From NCBI GenBank assembly GCA_038874435.1, contig JAVZCK010000017.1, positions 1-41,486 of the forward strand: a stretch of 41,486 nt of DNA. The letters run 5' to 3'. The position numbers and the translations under genes were made by a program. A model generated the notes under the pieces. The model worked only from the letters and a program-made list of their open reading frames with translations. It did no database searches and was not told the DNA's origin. The DNA comes from Thermoplasmata archaeon. GTDB lineage: Archaea > Thermoplasmatota > Thermoplasmata > Lutacidiplasmatales > SKW197. Shown here piece by piece: positions 21,932 to 30,700 of the stretch. Within the stretch, counting starts at the first letter, position 1. Each line of letters starts with the position of its first letter.

Positions 21932-22647
21932 GAGCTGAGGAATGGGATGAATTTTTTATTTACCAGGCAAGCTGGGGAAAAGAAGCCAGAAAGTTTGTTT
22001 ACAGGCATACAGACCTCTTCAACGCCAAGAATGTGCTTGAACTTGGTTGCGGCACAGGTGTAATCACGCAGGAAATTGCAGAAAGAACAGAGGCAAAAGT
22101 TACAGCCATAGATATAAACAATGCATTTCTTGAGATTGCAAAAAAGCGTGTAAAGGCGAGAAATGTGGAGTTTCAGGAGATGGATGCCCATGCTCTTGAG
22201 CTTCCTGATGAATTTTTTGATGGAATTTATTTTGCAAATTTTTTGCTCTGGGTAAAAGAGCCAGATAAGGTTTTTTCAGAAATTGTCAGGGTTTTAAAAC
22301 CATCTGGCTATGTGGGGATTCTTTCAGAGCCCGACTATGGTGGCAGGGTGGACTATCCATGTGAAGGCATCTGGGAAAAAGTGGTTGTGAAACTGAAGGA
22401 AGGAGGGGCAGACCCTTTCATCGGGAGAAAGTTGAGGGAACTCTGCAGAAACCGTGGGCTTGAGGTGAAACTGGATGCATTGCAGGGCATGTTCACACCC
22501 GAGGAAATCGGGAGATGCTATGATTTTGAAGCTAAATTTGCTGATGTGCCTAAGGAAATGTTAGTTGAAGCAAAGAAGGCAGTGAATCAAGGATTTGCGT
22601 TTTTGCTTGTACCAGTGGTCTATGGGTATGGGTGGAAGGGCAGATAA
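21928..22647 (+). CDS. Class I SAM-dependent methyltransferase
   Basis: This protein of about 240 residues has the glycine-rich SAM loop VLELGCGTGVITQEIA (near residue 38), the acidic strand VTAIDINNAFLEIAKKR, and later motifs FDGIYFANFLLWV and VRVLKPSGYVGIL. The family covers small-molecule and protein methylation, so the substrate cannot be read from the sequence. The start is GTG 21928, overlapping the radical SAM stop as GTGA. The frame is open much further upstream, but there it only shadows the radical SAM gene. Its position as fourth gene of the operon suggests it acts on the same peptide or product. A degenerate copy of part of it lies at 23681-23800. Confidence 0.87.
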   Translation: MRAEEWDEFFIYQASWGKEARKFVYRHTDLFNAKNVLELGCGTGVITQEIAERTEAKVTAIDINNAFLEIAKKRVKARNVEFQEMDAHALELPDEFFDGIYFANFLLWVKEPDKVFSEIVRVLKPSGYVGILSEPDYGGRVDYPCEGIWEKVVVKLKEGGADPFIGRKLRELCRNRGLEVKLDALQGMFTPEEIGRCYDFEAKFADVPKEMLVEAKKAVNQGFAFLLVPVVYGYGWKGR

Positions 22648-22686
22648 TTTCTAGAATGCACAAAAAAGAGTATTTGGGAAGAAAAG

Positions 22687-23100
22687 CTATATTCCCATAT
22701 CCATTTTCAGTTTTGTTGCAATAGCATCTGCTAGTTTCTCATAGATTATTGGAGCTTCGATCCCCAGTTCTCCAAAGTTTGCTTTATATTCCACCAAACC
22801 GCCAAAACCTAATTCCTTAAAGATGCTCATGCTAGAAACCCTGACTAAATCTACCTCTGCAGGAACCTCAATCCCATAATCCTTCACAACACTGGACAAT
22901 GAGGACATAACTGTGTCTATGGCCGGAGGTTTTCTCTTCGGGATTTCAGCACTCCATACACATTTCGGGGCATGTGCAGAATACATTTCCACATCCACTT
23001 TCATATAAGGTTTTATTTTTTTTCTGACTACGCCTTTTCCCACTATTGTAATGCCGAGCTGAGAGTTAATTACATAGTCAACAATTAAGAGATTGGGCAA
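22687..23100 (-). CDS. Hypothetical protein
   Basis: I do not recognise this protein of 137 residues. It has no membrane segment or cysteine motif. The centre holds KRKPPAIDTVMSSLSSVVKD. Its probable TTG start at 23100 lies inside the end of the upstream gene, a 23-base overlap in another frame. There is no clear ribosome binding site, and an internal ATG at 23004 (MKVDVEMYSA) is the alternative. The overlap could mean coupled translation, or the two frames could be one protein split by a frameshift. It converges with the methyltransferase gene, 39 bases away. Confidence 0.55.
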   Translation of the reverse strand: MPNLLIVDYVINSQLGITIVGKGVVRKKIKPYMKVDVEMYSAHAPKCVWSAEIPKRKPPAIDTVMSSLSSVVKDYGIEVPAEVDLVRVSSMSIFKELGFGGLVEYKANFGELGIEAPIIYEKLADAIATKLKMDMGI

Positions 23101-23563
23101 GTGCTCTCATTTCTTCTAACCAGGGTCCATAGGTAGCCCGTGCACCTGGGTGAATGATTTTCAATCCGTTTGCACTCAATACTGAACTGTACTTGAAGTA
23201 GCCCATGCAGAGTTTGTCCAGGACGTTAGGAGGTGCTATCTTTGCATAAACTGGGTCGGCAATGGTCTCATTCAGCGGCTTCACAGTAACACCTGGGATT
23301 CGCATAAGATGGACCCTGAATACATTCTCACAGAGATTGAGGCATTGCTGGAAGAACGCCTTTTCACCACTCCAACCCGCATCTTCATATTCCCAGACAC
23401 CATTAAAGCCCACAATCGCTAACTTGCGACCATTGAGTTCGGCCCGGTTGATGGTTGCTGGAATACCCACGGCCTTTCCATCAAGAAGTGAGTGAAATCT
23501 TGTTGTTCCCACCTTATTTTTAATGAAGTCCATCTTCTTTGTCTCGTCTGAGAAGAATATCAT
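23078..23563 (-). CDS. Hypothetical protein
   Basis: I do not recognise this protein of 161 residues. The region LNGRKLAIVGFNGVWEYEDAG looks like a folded alpha/beta core, and a Pro-rich stretch (IPGVTVKPLNETIADPVY) follows. It has no signal peptide or membrane segment. The ATG at 23563 lies about 22-25 bases from CATTATTAAA on the minus strand (23581-23590), fitting a leaderless message. It overlaps the next gene in the same direction. Codon use looks like the neighbours. Confidence 0.6.
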   Translation of the reverse strand: MIFFSDETKKMDFIKNKVGTTRFHSLLDGKAVGIPATINRAELNGRKLAIVGFNGVWEYEDAGWSGEKAFFQQCLNLCENVFRVHLMRIPGVTVKPLNETIADPVYAKIAPPNVLDKLCMGYFKYSSVLSANGLKIIHPGARATYGPWLEEMRALAQSLNC

Positions 23564-23680
23564 CTACCTTTGTTTTCAAATTTAATAATGGCATGCATAG
23601 CATATTGCATCAAAGTATTTAATATTTACCTAACACAGAGGCTGTCTAATTTTAAGTGATTTCCCTTTGTATCTTAATTG

Positions 23681-23800
23681 GCTAAAATGGTTGTAAAAGT
23701 GAAAGAAGAGAGGACAGGCACATTCGTAGAAAGAAAGTTGTGAAAGCTCTGTAAAAAGAATGGGTTTGAAGCGAAGATAGGTGCCTGGTATGCTCATACC
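23681..23800 (+). pseudogene. Degenerate fragment of a SAM methyltransferase paralogue
   Basis: Reading from about 23681, the frame gives AKMVVKVKEERTGTFVERKL, a stop, then KLCKKNGFEAKIGAWY. This lines up with EKVVVKLKEGGADPFIGRKL and RELCRNRGLEVKLDA of the methyltransferase at 21928-22647, with the in-frame TGA where that gene has Arg. The flanks are A/T-rich and carry no ORF, so this is best read as a remnant of a second, related methyltransferase gene. Confidence 0.55.
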
Positions 23801-23813
23801 TGAAGAATTAGTG

Positions 23814-23820
23814 TTAAATA
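23814..23820 (+). promoter_or_regulatory. TATA box of the GNAT gene
   Basis: TTAAATA followed by T-rich sequence is centred about 25 bases before ATG 23842, with no Shine-Dalgarno sequence in between. The spacing predicts a leaderless transcript. Confidence 0.5.
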
Positions 23821-23841
23821 TTTTTTCACATTTTTGTTTTC

Positions 23842-24534
23842 ATGGACCTGAAATCGCACTTCCAGAAAATTGAGAATTTTTATGGAGAGTACATGCTTCT
23901 AGCGGGCTGTATAGTTGTGATGGGGAACGCAATGGATGGAGGTTTTCTTGTTGACAAAGACGAAATTTATCCATTTGGGAATCCCGAAACTTTTGAAAGT
24001 GCGCTTAGAATTATAAAACGCAGAAAAAACCTTTTTTTTGCTGCAGTGAACGAGGATTATGTTGGAATTATTGAAAGAAATTTTCCATGGTTAAAACGTA
24101 GAGATTCATTTTTCTATACTGTAACAAGAGAAGATTTTAGAGGGAGAAAGAGACATGAATGTGTGCAGCTGAAAAAAGATGCAGCGGGCACAATCGCAAA
24201 ATTCTGGGGAGGCGATAAGAGATACATTAGGAGCAGAATTGAGCGTTATCCTGCGTTTGGAATTTACGATAAGAAAAAGCTTGTGGCTTGGGTAGGTATC
24301 CACAATCTCACAACGAGAATTGGAATAATGGGCTTTCTCCATGTGCTTGAGGACTTCAGAGGCAGAGGTCTGGCTGAGAGCGTGAGTACCTGCCTTGCCG
24401 AGGAAATTTTCAGAACTGGGAGAATAGTAGGAATCCATATTTGGACTGACAATGAACCTTCAAAAAATTTAGCCAAAAAGCTTGGATTTGAGAAGCGATG
24501 CATACATTCTTGGTTCTGGTGTGAAAGAAACTAA
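23842..24534 (+). CDS. GNAT-family N-acetyltransferase
   Basis: This 230-residue protein has its recognisable GNAT core in the C-terminal half: IRSRIERYPAFGIYDKKKLV, then the beta-bulge and acetyl-CoA pyrophosphate loop FLHVLEDFRGRGLAESVST, and finally VGIHIWTDNEPSKNLAKKLG, the strand-helix before the family's last motif. The N-terminal half is a divergent GNAT-like region, as in proteins with tandem GNAT folds. It is preceded by a TATA box at leaderless distance. Its last four bases overlap the convergent small zinc protein. The substrate is unknown. Confidence 0.8.
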   Translation: MDLKSHFQKIENFYGEYMLLAGCIVVMGNAMDGGFLVDKDEIYPFGNPETFESALRIIKRRKNLFFAAVNEDYVGIIERNFPWLKRRDSFFYTVTREDFRGRKRHECVQLKKDAAGTIAKFWGGDKRYIRSRIERYPAFGIYDKKKLVAWVGIHNLTTRIGIMGFLHVLEDFRGRGLAESVSTCLAEEIFRTGRIVGIHIWTDNEPSKNLAKKLGFEKRCIHSWFWCERN

Positions 24535-24749
24535 CAGAAATCATCAAGTTTGGAATTATACTTGGGCTTTATAGGTATAGTAAAGAGGTCAGTATTTGGT
24601 TTCCAGTGGTCGAGACAGTCATAGCAGAAACCCTCTCTTACATCATAGGGAAGAATTTTTATTCTGGCTCTACAACCCCTGCATTCTATCTCTCCTTCTC
24701 GCTCATCTGAGAAGCATCTGGTATCTGCCTTCAACAATTGCTCAACCAT
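24531..24749 (-). CDS. Small zinc-binding protein, unknown function
   Basis: This protein of 72 residues has two CxxC pairs (CRGC near residue 23 and CYDC near 42) that should bind one zinc, plus an isolated Cys at 12 and a C-terminal Cys. I do not recognise a family. The start ATG 24749 lacks a ribosome binding site; TTTTAATA about 28 bases upstream on the minus strand (24774-24781) may drive a leaderless message. It converges on and overlaps the GNAT gene by four bases. Confidence 0.65.
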   Translation of the reverse strand: MVEQLLKADTRCFSDEREGEIECRGCRARIKILPYDVREGFCYDCLDHWKPNTDLFTIPIKPKYNSKLDDFC

Positions 24750-24775
24750 GCGAAAGAAGGGATAAAGAAGGAGTA

Positions 24776-25669
24776 TTAAAAGGTAATGGTTTTGTGAGAG
24801 CCAGAGTTTCTGTTTCTGTAGTTTTTCACACGCTTGAAAAGCTCTACAATTCCTATGATTTTCTCGTAAAAATCGGGCAGAATTTTAAACATTAAAAGGG
24901 TAAGAATGAAAAGGGTAGAAAAACTTATGACTTTGCCGACAAAATTATGAGCGAACTCAAAGCCAGTGACACCAGAAAACCAAGAATAATTTGTTGCGGT
25001 GCAGTAAATCACAATTGCATTTCTAATTGCGTTCACGAAGTAGATTACTGGAATTGTGATTCCAATGCACATGCATTTTCTTTTCAAGCTTGAGGAGGTG
25101 GCAAGCACCGCAAACACATCCACAACGATCGCCTGAATTCCAGTGCAAGCAAGAACAATGTTCACTACATTCTTGCCGTTCCAAACCACTTCCATGTAAA
25201 TTTCCTCAAAATTGCTACGAATGAACTGGGAGTTGCCGAGATAATTTAATCCTCCTGTTGTGACTCCATTCATGAACAGTGCATTTGCGAACCAGACACT
25301 CTGCTCTGTGACGATCTGAATTAGAATTGCACTGATACCAGGGATGCAATCAATCACATAATATGCCACTCCCGCACCGAAAATCAGTTTCGCTAAGAAC
25401 TCCATGCTTTCATTTTTCTCTTCCATGCGGAACGAAATGTATTCATTGTAGGCGAGAAAGCCAAAACCCAGAATTGCGGTTCCTGAGAGAAACATTGGTA
25501 GATAGTCGTGGATGTAGAAGTAATGAGGTGTATAGAAGAGCCAGTAAAGACCAAAAATAATATATCCCGCAATCCTTGCTTTGTATCTCAGCTTCTTTTT
25601 TGAGAAGCAACCGACACCAAAACAACCGAGAGAAACAAAGAGCAGAAGGTAGAGAACAAGCAAATACAT
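24776..25669 (-). CDS. artA: Archaeosortase A
   Basis: This integral membrane protein of 297 residues has about eight hydrophobic segments. The exosortase/archaeosortase catalytic signature is complete: Cys in LACTGIQAIVVD (residue 175), Arg in VNAIRNAIV (216) and His in FEFAHNFVGK (241). ArtA removes the C-terminal PGF-CTERM segment of surface proteins and links them to a membrane lipid. A candidate substrate is encoded at 27752-31534. The start ATG 25669 directly follows the stop of the Lrp-like gene with no ribosome binding site of its own, so translation is presumably coupled. It is the last gene of the EF-1alpha/uS10 series. Confidence 0.92.
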   Translation of the reverse strand: MYLLVLYLLLFVSLGCFGVGCFSKKKLRYKARIAGYIIFGLYWLFYTPHYFYIHDYLPMFLSGTAILGFGFLAYNEYISFRMEEKNESMEFLAKLIFGAGVAYYVIDCIPGISAILIQIVTEQSVWFANALFMNGVTTGGLNYLGNSQFIRSNFEEIYMEVVWNGKNVVNIVLACTGIQAIVVDVFAVLATSSSLKRKCMCIGITIPVIYFVNAIRNAIVIYCTATNYSWFSGVTGFEFAHNFVGKVISFSTLFILTLLMFKILPDFYEKIIGIVELFKRVKNYRNRNSGSHKTITF

Positions 25670-25903
25670 CTATAATTTTATGCAGACAAGCGTTTCAGTG
25701 CTCTTTACGCCTTTGATTTTTCTGATGTCATGGACAATGGTTTGCAGTGCTTCTGTTATGTGTTCTGTTTCGATTTTCACTATCACATCAAAGGGGCCAG
25801 TAATTGCATTTACCTCTTTTACACCTGCCCTCTTTCGCAGTTCCGCAACTACATTTTCAAGTGCACCTGAGTCCGTCTCAATCAACACATAAACACTTTC
25901 CAT
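25670..25903 (-). CDS. Stand-alone Lrp/AsnC ligand-binding (RAM) domain protein
   Basis: This 77-residue protein consists only of the effector-binding domain of Lrp/AsnC regulators, without the helix-turn-helix. Typical elements are VYVLIETDSGALENVVAEL, VNAITGPFDVIVKIE and VKSTETLVCIKL. Such domains form dimers or decamers that bind amino acids and can modulate partners. GAGGTGAG precedes ATG 25903. It sits between a ferredoxin gene and artA in a compact series. Confidence 0.9.
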   Translation of the reverse strand: MESVYVLIETDSGALENVVAELRKRAGVKEVNAITGPFDVIVKIETEHITEALQTIVHDIRKIKGVKSTETLVCIKL

Positions 25904-25911
25904 TTCTCACC

Positions 25912-26082
25912 TCAAATAATTGAAATAGCTCCCTGTGGACATGCCTCTACACATGTGCCACATTCGACGCATCTGCCTGCATCAATCTTCGCATGAGAAT
26001 TAAGTGTAATCGCACCCTCAGGGCAACTCTCCTCACAGCTCCCACAGCCCACACAAAGGTCCAAATCAACTTTTGCAGGCAT
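25912..26082 (-). CDS. Small 2x[4Fe-4S] ferredoxin
   Basis: A 56-residue protein with two classical CxxCxxCxxxCP clusters: CVGCGSCEESCP at residues 10-21 and CVECGTCVEACP at 38-49. It is a soluble electron carrier, plausibly serving the 2-oxoacid:ferredoxin oxidoreductase or hydrogenase-type enzymes. The ATG at 26082 has GAGG upstream and lies three bases from the uS10 stop. The gap to the Lrp-like gene is eight bases. Confidence 0.93.
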   Translation of the reverse strand: MPAKVDLDLCVGCGSCEESCPEGAITLNSHAKIDAGRCVECGTCVEACPQGAISII

Positions 26083-26084
26083 TT

Positions 26085-26402
26085 TTATGCCTCTGATTTC
26101 AACACAATCTCAATGTGGACTCCATCTGGCACTGGGAGACGCATGAGCAAACGCAGTGCTCTCTCATCTGCGTCAAGGTCTATGAGACGCTTGTGGACAC
26201 GCATTTCCCATCTATCAATTGTGCTTGTGCCTCTGCCATCTGGACCCTTTCGCACAGGCACAACCAGTCGTTTTGTGGGCAAAGGTATTGGCCCTTTGAT
26301 TGCAACACCGGTCCTCTGCGCAATTTCCTTGATTTTCAAGCAAACGCTATCCACTTTTTCAGCATCGCAGCCACTCAATGCAATCCTAGCCTTCTGGGTC
26401 AT
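26085..26402 (-). CDS. rps10: 30S ribosomal protein uS10
   Basis: This 105-residue protein has the S10 signature: [20 protein letters not shown] near the N-terminus, [20 protein letters not shown] in the centre (the loop that enters the 30S head) and [17 protein letters not shown]. It lies directly after the EF-1alpha gene, the usual archaeal order. The 35-base gap to EF-1alpha suggests one transcript. Confidence 0.96.
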   Translation of the reverse strand: MTQKARIALSGCDAEKVDSVCLKIKEIAQRTGVAIKGPIPLPTKRLVVPVRKGPDGRGTSTIDRWEMRVHKRLIDLDADERALRLLMRLPVPDGVHIEIVLKSEA

Positions 26403-26437
26403 CTGATCACTCCAAAATAAGGAAAAGGTAAAAGAGT

Positions 26438-27733
26438 TTATGCTTTTTCGAGGTCGATCACCACACCAGCAGCTACGGTCTGGCCCATGTCTCTGACCGC
26501 AAACCTGCCAAGTGGTGGGAAGTCCTTTGCCCGCTCGATGACCATCGGCTTTGTGGGTTTCACTTTGACGATGGCGCCATCACCTGTCTTTATGAAGTTT
26601 ACTTTTCCGCCCTCTACCTGTCCTTCCTTATCCATGATTGGCTGGCCAGTCCTTGGGTCGAGCAGTTTCTGGATTTCTGTGATTGTACATGCAACCTGTG
26701 CAGTATGGCAGTGGAACACAGGTGTATATCCCGCGGTAATCACTGTTGGGTGGTTCAACACCATTATCTGGGCTGTGAAGCTCTTCACTACTGTGGGTGG
26801 ATCCTTCTCGTGTCCAACTACATCTCCACGCTTTACATCGTTCTTGTTTATGCCTCTCACATTGAAGCCTACATTGTCACCTGGTTCCGCCTGTGGTATG
26901 GATTCGTGATGCATTTCAATGGACTTTACTTCGCCAGAGACCTTTGCAGGCATGAATATAACCTTGTCGCCTGGTTTCATTACTCCTGTTTCTACTCTGC
27001 CCACTGGTACTGTCCCTATTCCTGTGATTGAGTAAACGTCTTGTACAGGTAGCCTTAGCGGTTTGTCCTTGAGCTTTGGTGGAACTTCAAGGTTATTCAA
27101 ACACTGGATAAATGTATTGCCCTTGTACCATGGCATATTTGGAGAGAGTTTGGTTATATTATCGTCCTTATAAGCGCTTATCGGAACAAACTGGACTTTT
27201 TCCATCTTGAAACCAACACTCTTCAGGTACTTTGTGACTTCTTCTTTAATCTCATTGTACCTTGCCTCGCTGTAGTTCACTTCCTGTCTGTCCATCTTGT
27301 TCACTGCCACAATCATCTGGGGTACACCGAGGGTTCTAGCAAGATAGATGTGTTCTTTCGTCTGCTCTTGTACTCCTTCTGCAGCACTCACTACAAGCAC
27401 AGCTGCATCTGCCTGGCTTGTCCCTGTAATCATGTTTTTCACGAAGTCCCTGTGACCTGGTGCATCAATGATTGTGAAGTAGTACTTATCAGTATCAAAT
27501 CTCCGATGTGCAATATCAATTGTAACTCCTCTTTCTCGCTCTTCCTTTAACCGATCCATGACCCAGGCAAATTCAAATGTTGCCTTGCCTTTCTTCTCTG
27601 CTTCCTCTCTGTACTTCTCGATTTCCTCTTGCCTGATGTATCCCGTGTCAAGCAGTAGCCTGCCCACTGTTGTCGACTTCCCATGGTCTACATGACCAAT
27701 GAATACGAGGTTTAGATGTGGTTTTTCAGCCAT
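26438..27733 (-). CDS. tuf: Translation elongation factor EF-1 alpha
   Basis: This is the GTPase that brings aminoacyl-tRNA to the ribosome. G motifs are [12 protein letters not shown] (residues 9-20), DAPGHRDF and [10 protein letters not shown], and domains 2 and 3 follow ([31 protein letters not shown]-like [12 protein letters not shown]). The length, about 431 residues, is normal. I chose ATG 27733 over ATG 27739 because GGAGG is then eight bases upstream instead of two. The gene begins 18 bases after the large surface-protein gene, which may be co-transcribed with it. Confidence 0.97.
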   Translation of the reverse strand: MAEKPHLNLVFIGHVDHGKSTTVGRLLLDTGYIRQEEIEKYREEAEKKGKATFEFAWVMDRLKEERERGVTIDIAHRRFDTDKYYFTIIDAPGHRDFVKNMITGTSQADAAVLVVSAAEGVQEQTKEHIYLARTLGVPQMIVAVNKMDRQEVNYSEARYNEIKEEVTKYLKSVGFKMEKVQFVPISAYKDDNITKLSPNMPWYKGNTFIQCLNNLEVPPKLKDKPLRLPVQDVYSITGIGTVPVGRVETGVMKPGDKVIFMPAKVSGEVKSIEMHHESIPQAEPGDNVGFNVRGINKNDVKRGDVVGHEKDPPTVVKSFTAQIMVLNHPTVITAGYTPVFHCHTAQVACTITEIQKLLDPRTGQPIMDKEGQVEGGKVNFIKTGDGAIVKVKPTKPMVIERAKDFPPLGRFAVRDMGQTVAAGVVIDLEKA

Positions 27734-27751
27734 ATTCATTGCCTCCGATTG

Positions 27752-30700
27752 TTATGCCTTAAATCGTTTACCTATATAATCTTTTTTTCTCATGAATGTG
27801 AAGCCCCCAATTAAGACCAGAGCAAGCACCGCAATTGTAAAGTCAAATCCTGGTGTTTTCTTCTCTTCATATGCCTTAATTTTCAATGTAACTGGCTGTG
27901 AAAAGTAATCCTTACCATTTACAGTAACCTTACCCTTGAGTATGACTTCTACATCCTTATCAATGTTTTTTGTTACAGTGAGGGTGAAATATGCATTTCC
28001 ATTTGCATCAGTAGTGTAAATGTCGGGCTCGATGTAGATATCTGAGGTTCCAGTTACCTCTATTGTAAAGTTCACACCAGATACAGGTACCCCACTCTTT
28101 TTCAGATTGCCAGTAAGTAATGCTGCTGCACCCTGCTTCCCTACAAGTTCACTGTCAGAAATACCAAGGGTTACAGTGTATTCTGCACTAGTTCCAGCTG
28201 GATAAATTTGAAGATAAGCGGGACTACTAGAGTACTGGCTCAGACCCACAATTGCCTTTGCTATTACTGTTATATTTGCATCCTTCGTGAAATTGGCAGT
28301 TACTGTGATTTCAAATTCTGCGTTTCCACTAGCATCTGTGACAGCAGAGACAGGTACAACATCTAAATTCGTCTTGCTGCTTAACGAGAGTGTGACATTT
28401 ACGTTAGATACTGGGAGTCCTTCCTTAGCAACATGCACACTCACAGGTACTGAGTTTCCAGCTACGCCTTCTATCTCCGTCTCTGAAATTGAAAGTGACA
28501 CAACAGGGATTGATGCCTTTGCAATGCTCACGCTCACCGTGCATCCTGTTTCTCGTCCCCAGAATAACGCTCTAAATGTCAATTCGAGTACGGCATTATC
28601 GGTGTAGTCCCCAATTATCTTGATTTGGATGCCTGCCTCACCACTTGCATTTGTCTGGGATGGAAGACACAGAAGAGCGAGCTTTCCGTCAGCTCTATTT
28701 TTCCAGCCAAACACCCATGCATTCGGGACGGATGTACCCTCAGCATCTACCTTCAAACTGATAGAAACAATGTTCCCACTTTCTCCCTTAATATTTACTG
28801 AAGTCGGCTGGGCAATTATATTTATTGCATCTGGAAGCTGAAGTATACTTCTCGAAAACATCACACCATGGTAATCTGCGGTGCACACCACAATGTAATA
28901 GTCAAAGACCCTTGAGTTCATTGGCATCTGATTAAGTGTGGCATTGAATATTACTTCTCCTTGACTGTTTGTGATTTGCTGGGGATTCTCTATTTCAAAA
29001 ATGCCCTCAAGTTCCATTATTCCACATTTCACAGTCATTGCACCTATGGGATTGCCTTCATAAGTTACCTTAGCATTTATCTGCCCATCTCCTGTTTTCC
29101 AGTCAATACCAGAACATGATGCAGTTATTGTCACCTCTTGAGAGCCAGCGGTTGTGACAACCAGTGTTGCTAAGTATGCCTTCTCATTGCCACCAACAAG
29201 AGACACTGCAAATGTCATTAGAACTGGCGCATTCTCAAAATAATCTTCAGTGATCAAAAATTCAAATGCGGCAACACCTGAATCGTTGCTCAAATTCTCA
29301 GGAATCAACGGTTTAATCCTTGTATCAGAGACATAGACCACTCTGCTGAATGCTTCTCTAACAGGAACCCCTGAGTTCATAATCTCAAATACAAATGTGT
29401 ATGTGTTGTTTTCAAGCCCTTTCAAATACGGCTCAGAAAGGATGTTTATTTCCAGATCAAAAGGTTCAAGAAGTAGATAGAACTTTTTCATTACATTCTG
29501 GCTCGGGAGAAAGCACATAATCTCCACAAGCTGTACTGTATCTAGTATTTTTATTAAGCCCAGTGTAAAGAAGGCACATCCATTGCTGTCTGTTGTTTTG
29601 GATGTGGCATCGGGTGTGATTGCATTGGATGGAGAAATTTTAACCTGGACTTCTGCATTTACTACAGGGTTGCCTACGGTATCGGAGACACGGATGACAA
29701 CCTCACATTGGCTTCCACTTATCGCGTTTATTCTGTAGGGAATCGCCTGTGCCTCTAATGAAATACTGTTCAAAGGAGACATTGATATAAGATTGTGTTT
29801 TTCGAGGATGCTCTCATTCAACACTGGCTTTACCATTACTTTGCTCACATCTACAACATCATACAGAATCTGGGAGCAGATTGGGATTAGGGGAAGATGG
29901 TTTGACACAATTCCTTGGGCATACTTTATTGCATTTGCAAAGCCCTGGCTAGATAGCATACTGTTTGTAAGGTTATCTGTATCAGGGTTTCTGTATCTCC
30001 AGAGATTCTCTCCGTTGGTAATACCGTCCGTGTAATCATATTTACTGTTGATTAACTTGTAAATGTATTCAAACTTCTCATCTGTTTTTATGTTACAGAG
30101 GAAGAGGTCATAGTCCCTTATGTTAAGCACCTGAATTGGCACAGTATCTGCATGCACCCCTGCAGCTCTCAAATTTGCACAAAGCCACATTGCAATCTGG
30201 AGGTTTGTTGTGGCCTTTTCATCTATGTAAATTTTTACAGTACCGTCATGCCCAATTTTTCTACCATTGTAATCCTCTCTCCAGCCATCTCCATCCATGT
30301 CTTTGTAGTTACCAGTGTTCAGTAAAGTTATCGCTTGGTCAATGTTCTGGGTGTATGTTTTTATGCTTGTGTTGTAGTACTGCGTTCCTTTCTGGACTAA
30401 CGAATTTTCCCACGAAAGGATATTGGGGTATTTCTCTTCGATCTTGTTGTTCGGGAGCAAGTAACCCATTGCATTTCTGAACTGGAGCCCTGCATCAGTA
30501 CCAGCAACTTTTATAGGATAGGTAATAGGGTCGTCTATGGAGCTCCTTTGCTCATACCCTGAACCCTCATCATATCCTTCAAAATATTTCTCAAGGTTAA
30601 AACCCAGGAATGTTATTTCTCTTGCCTTATATGAAAAGGCAGAGAATGTACCAACTTGTGTAGAATCAGGCAAATAATCCAAAGGCACTGGATGGAAAAC

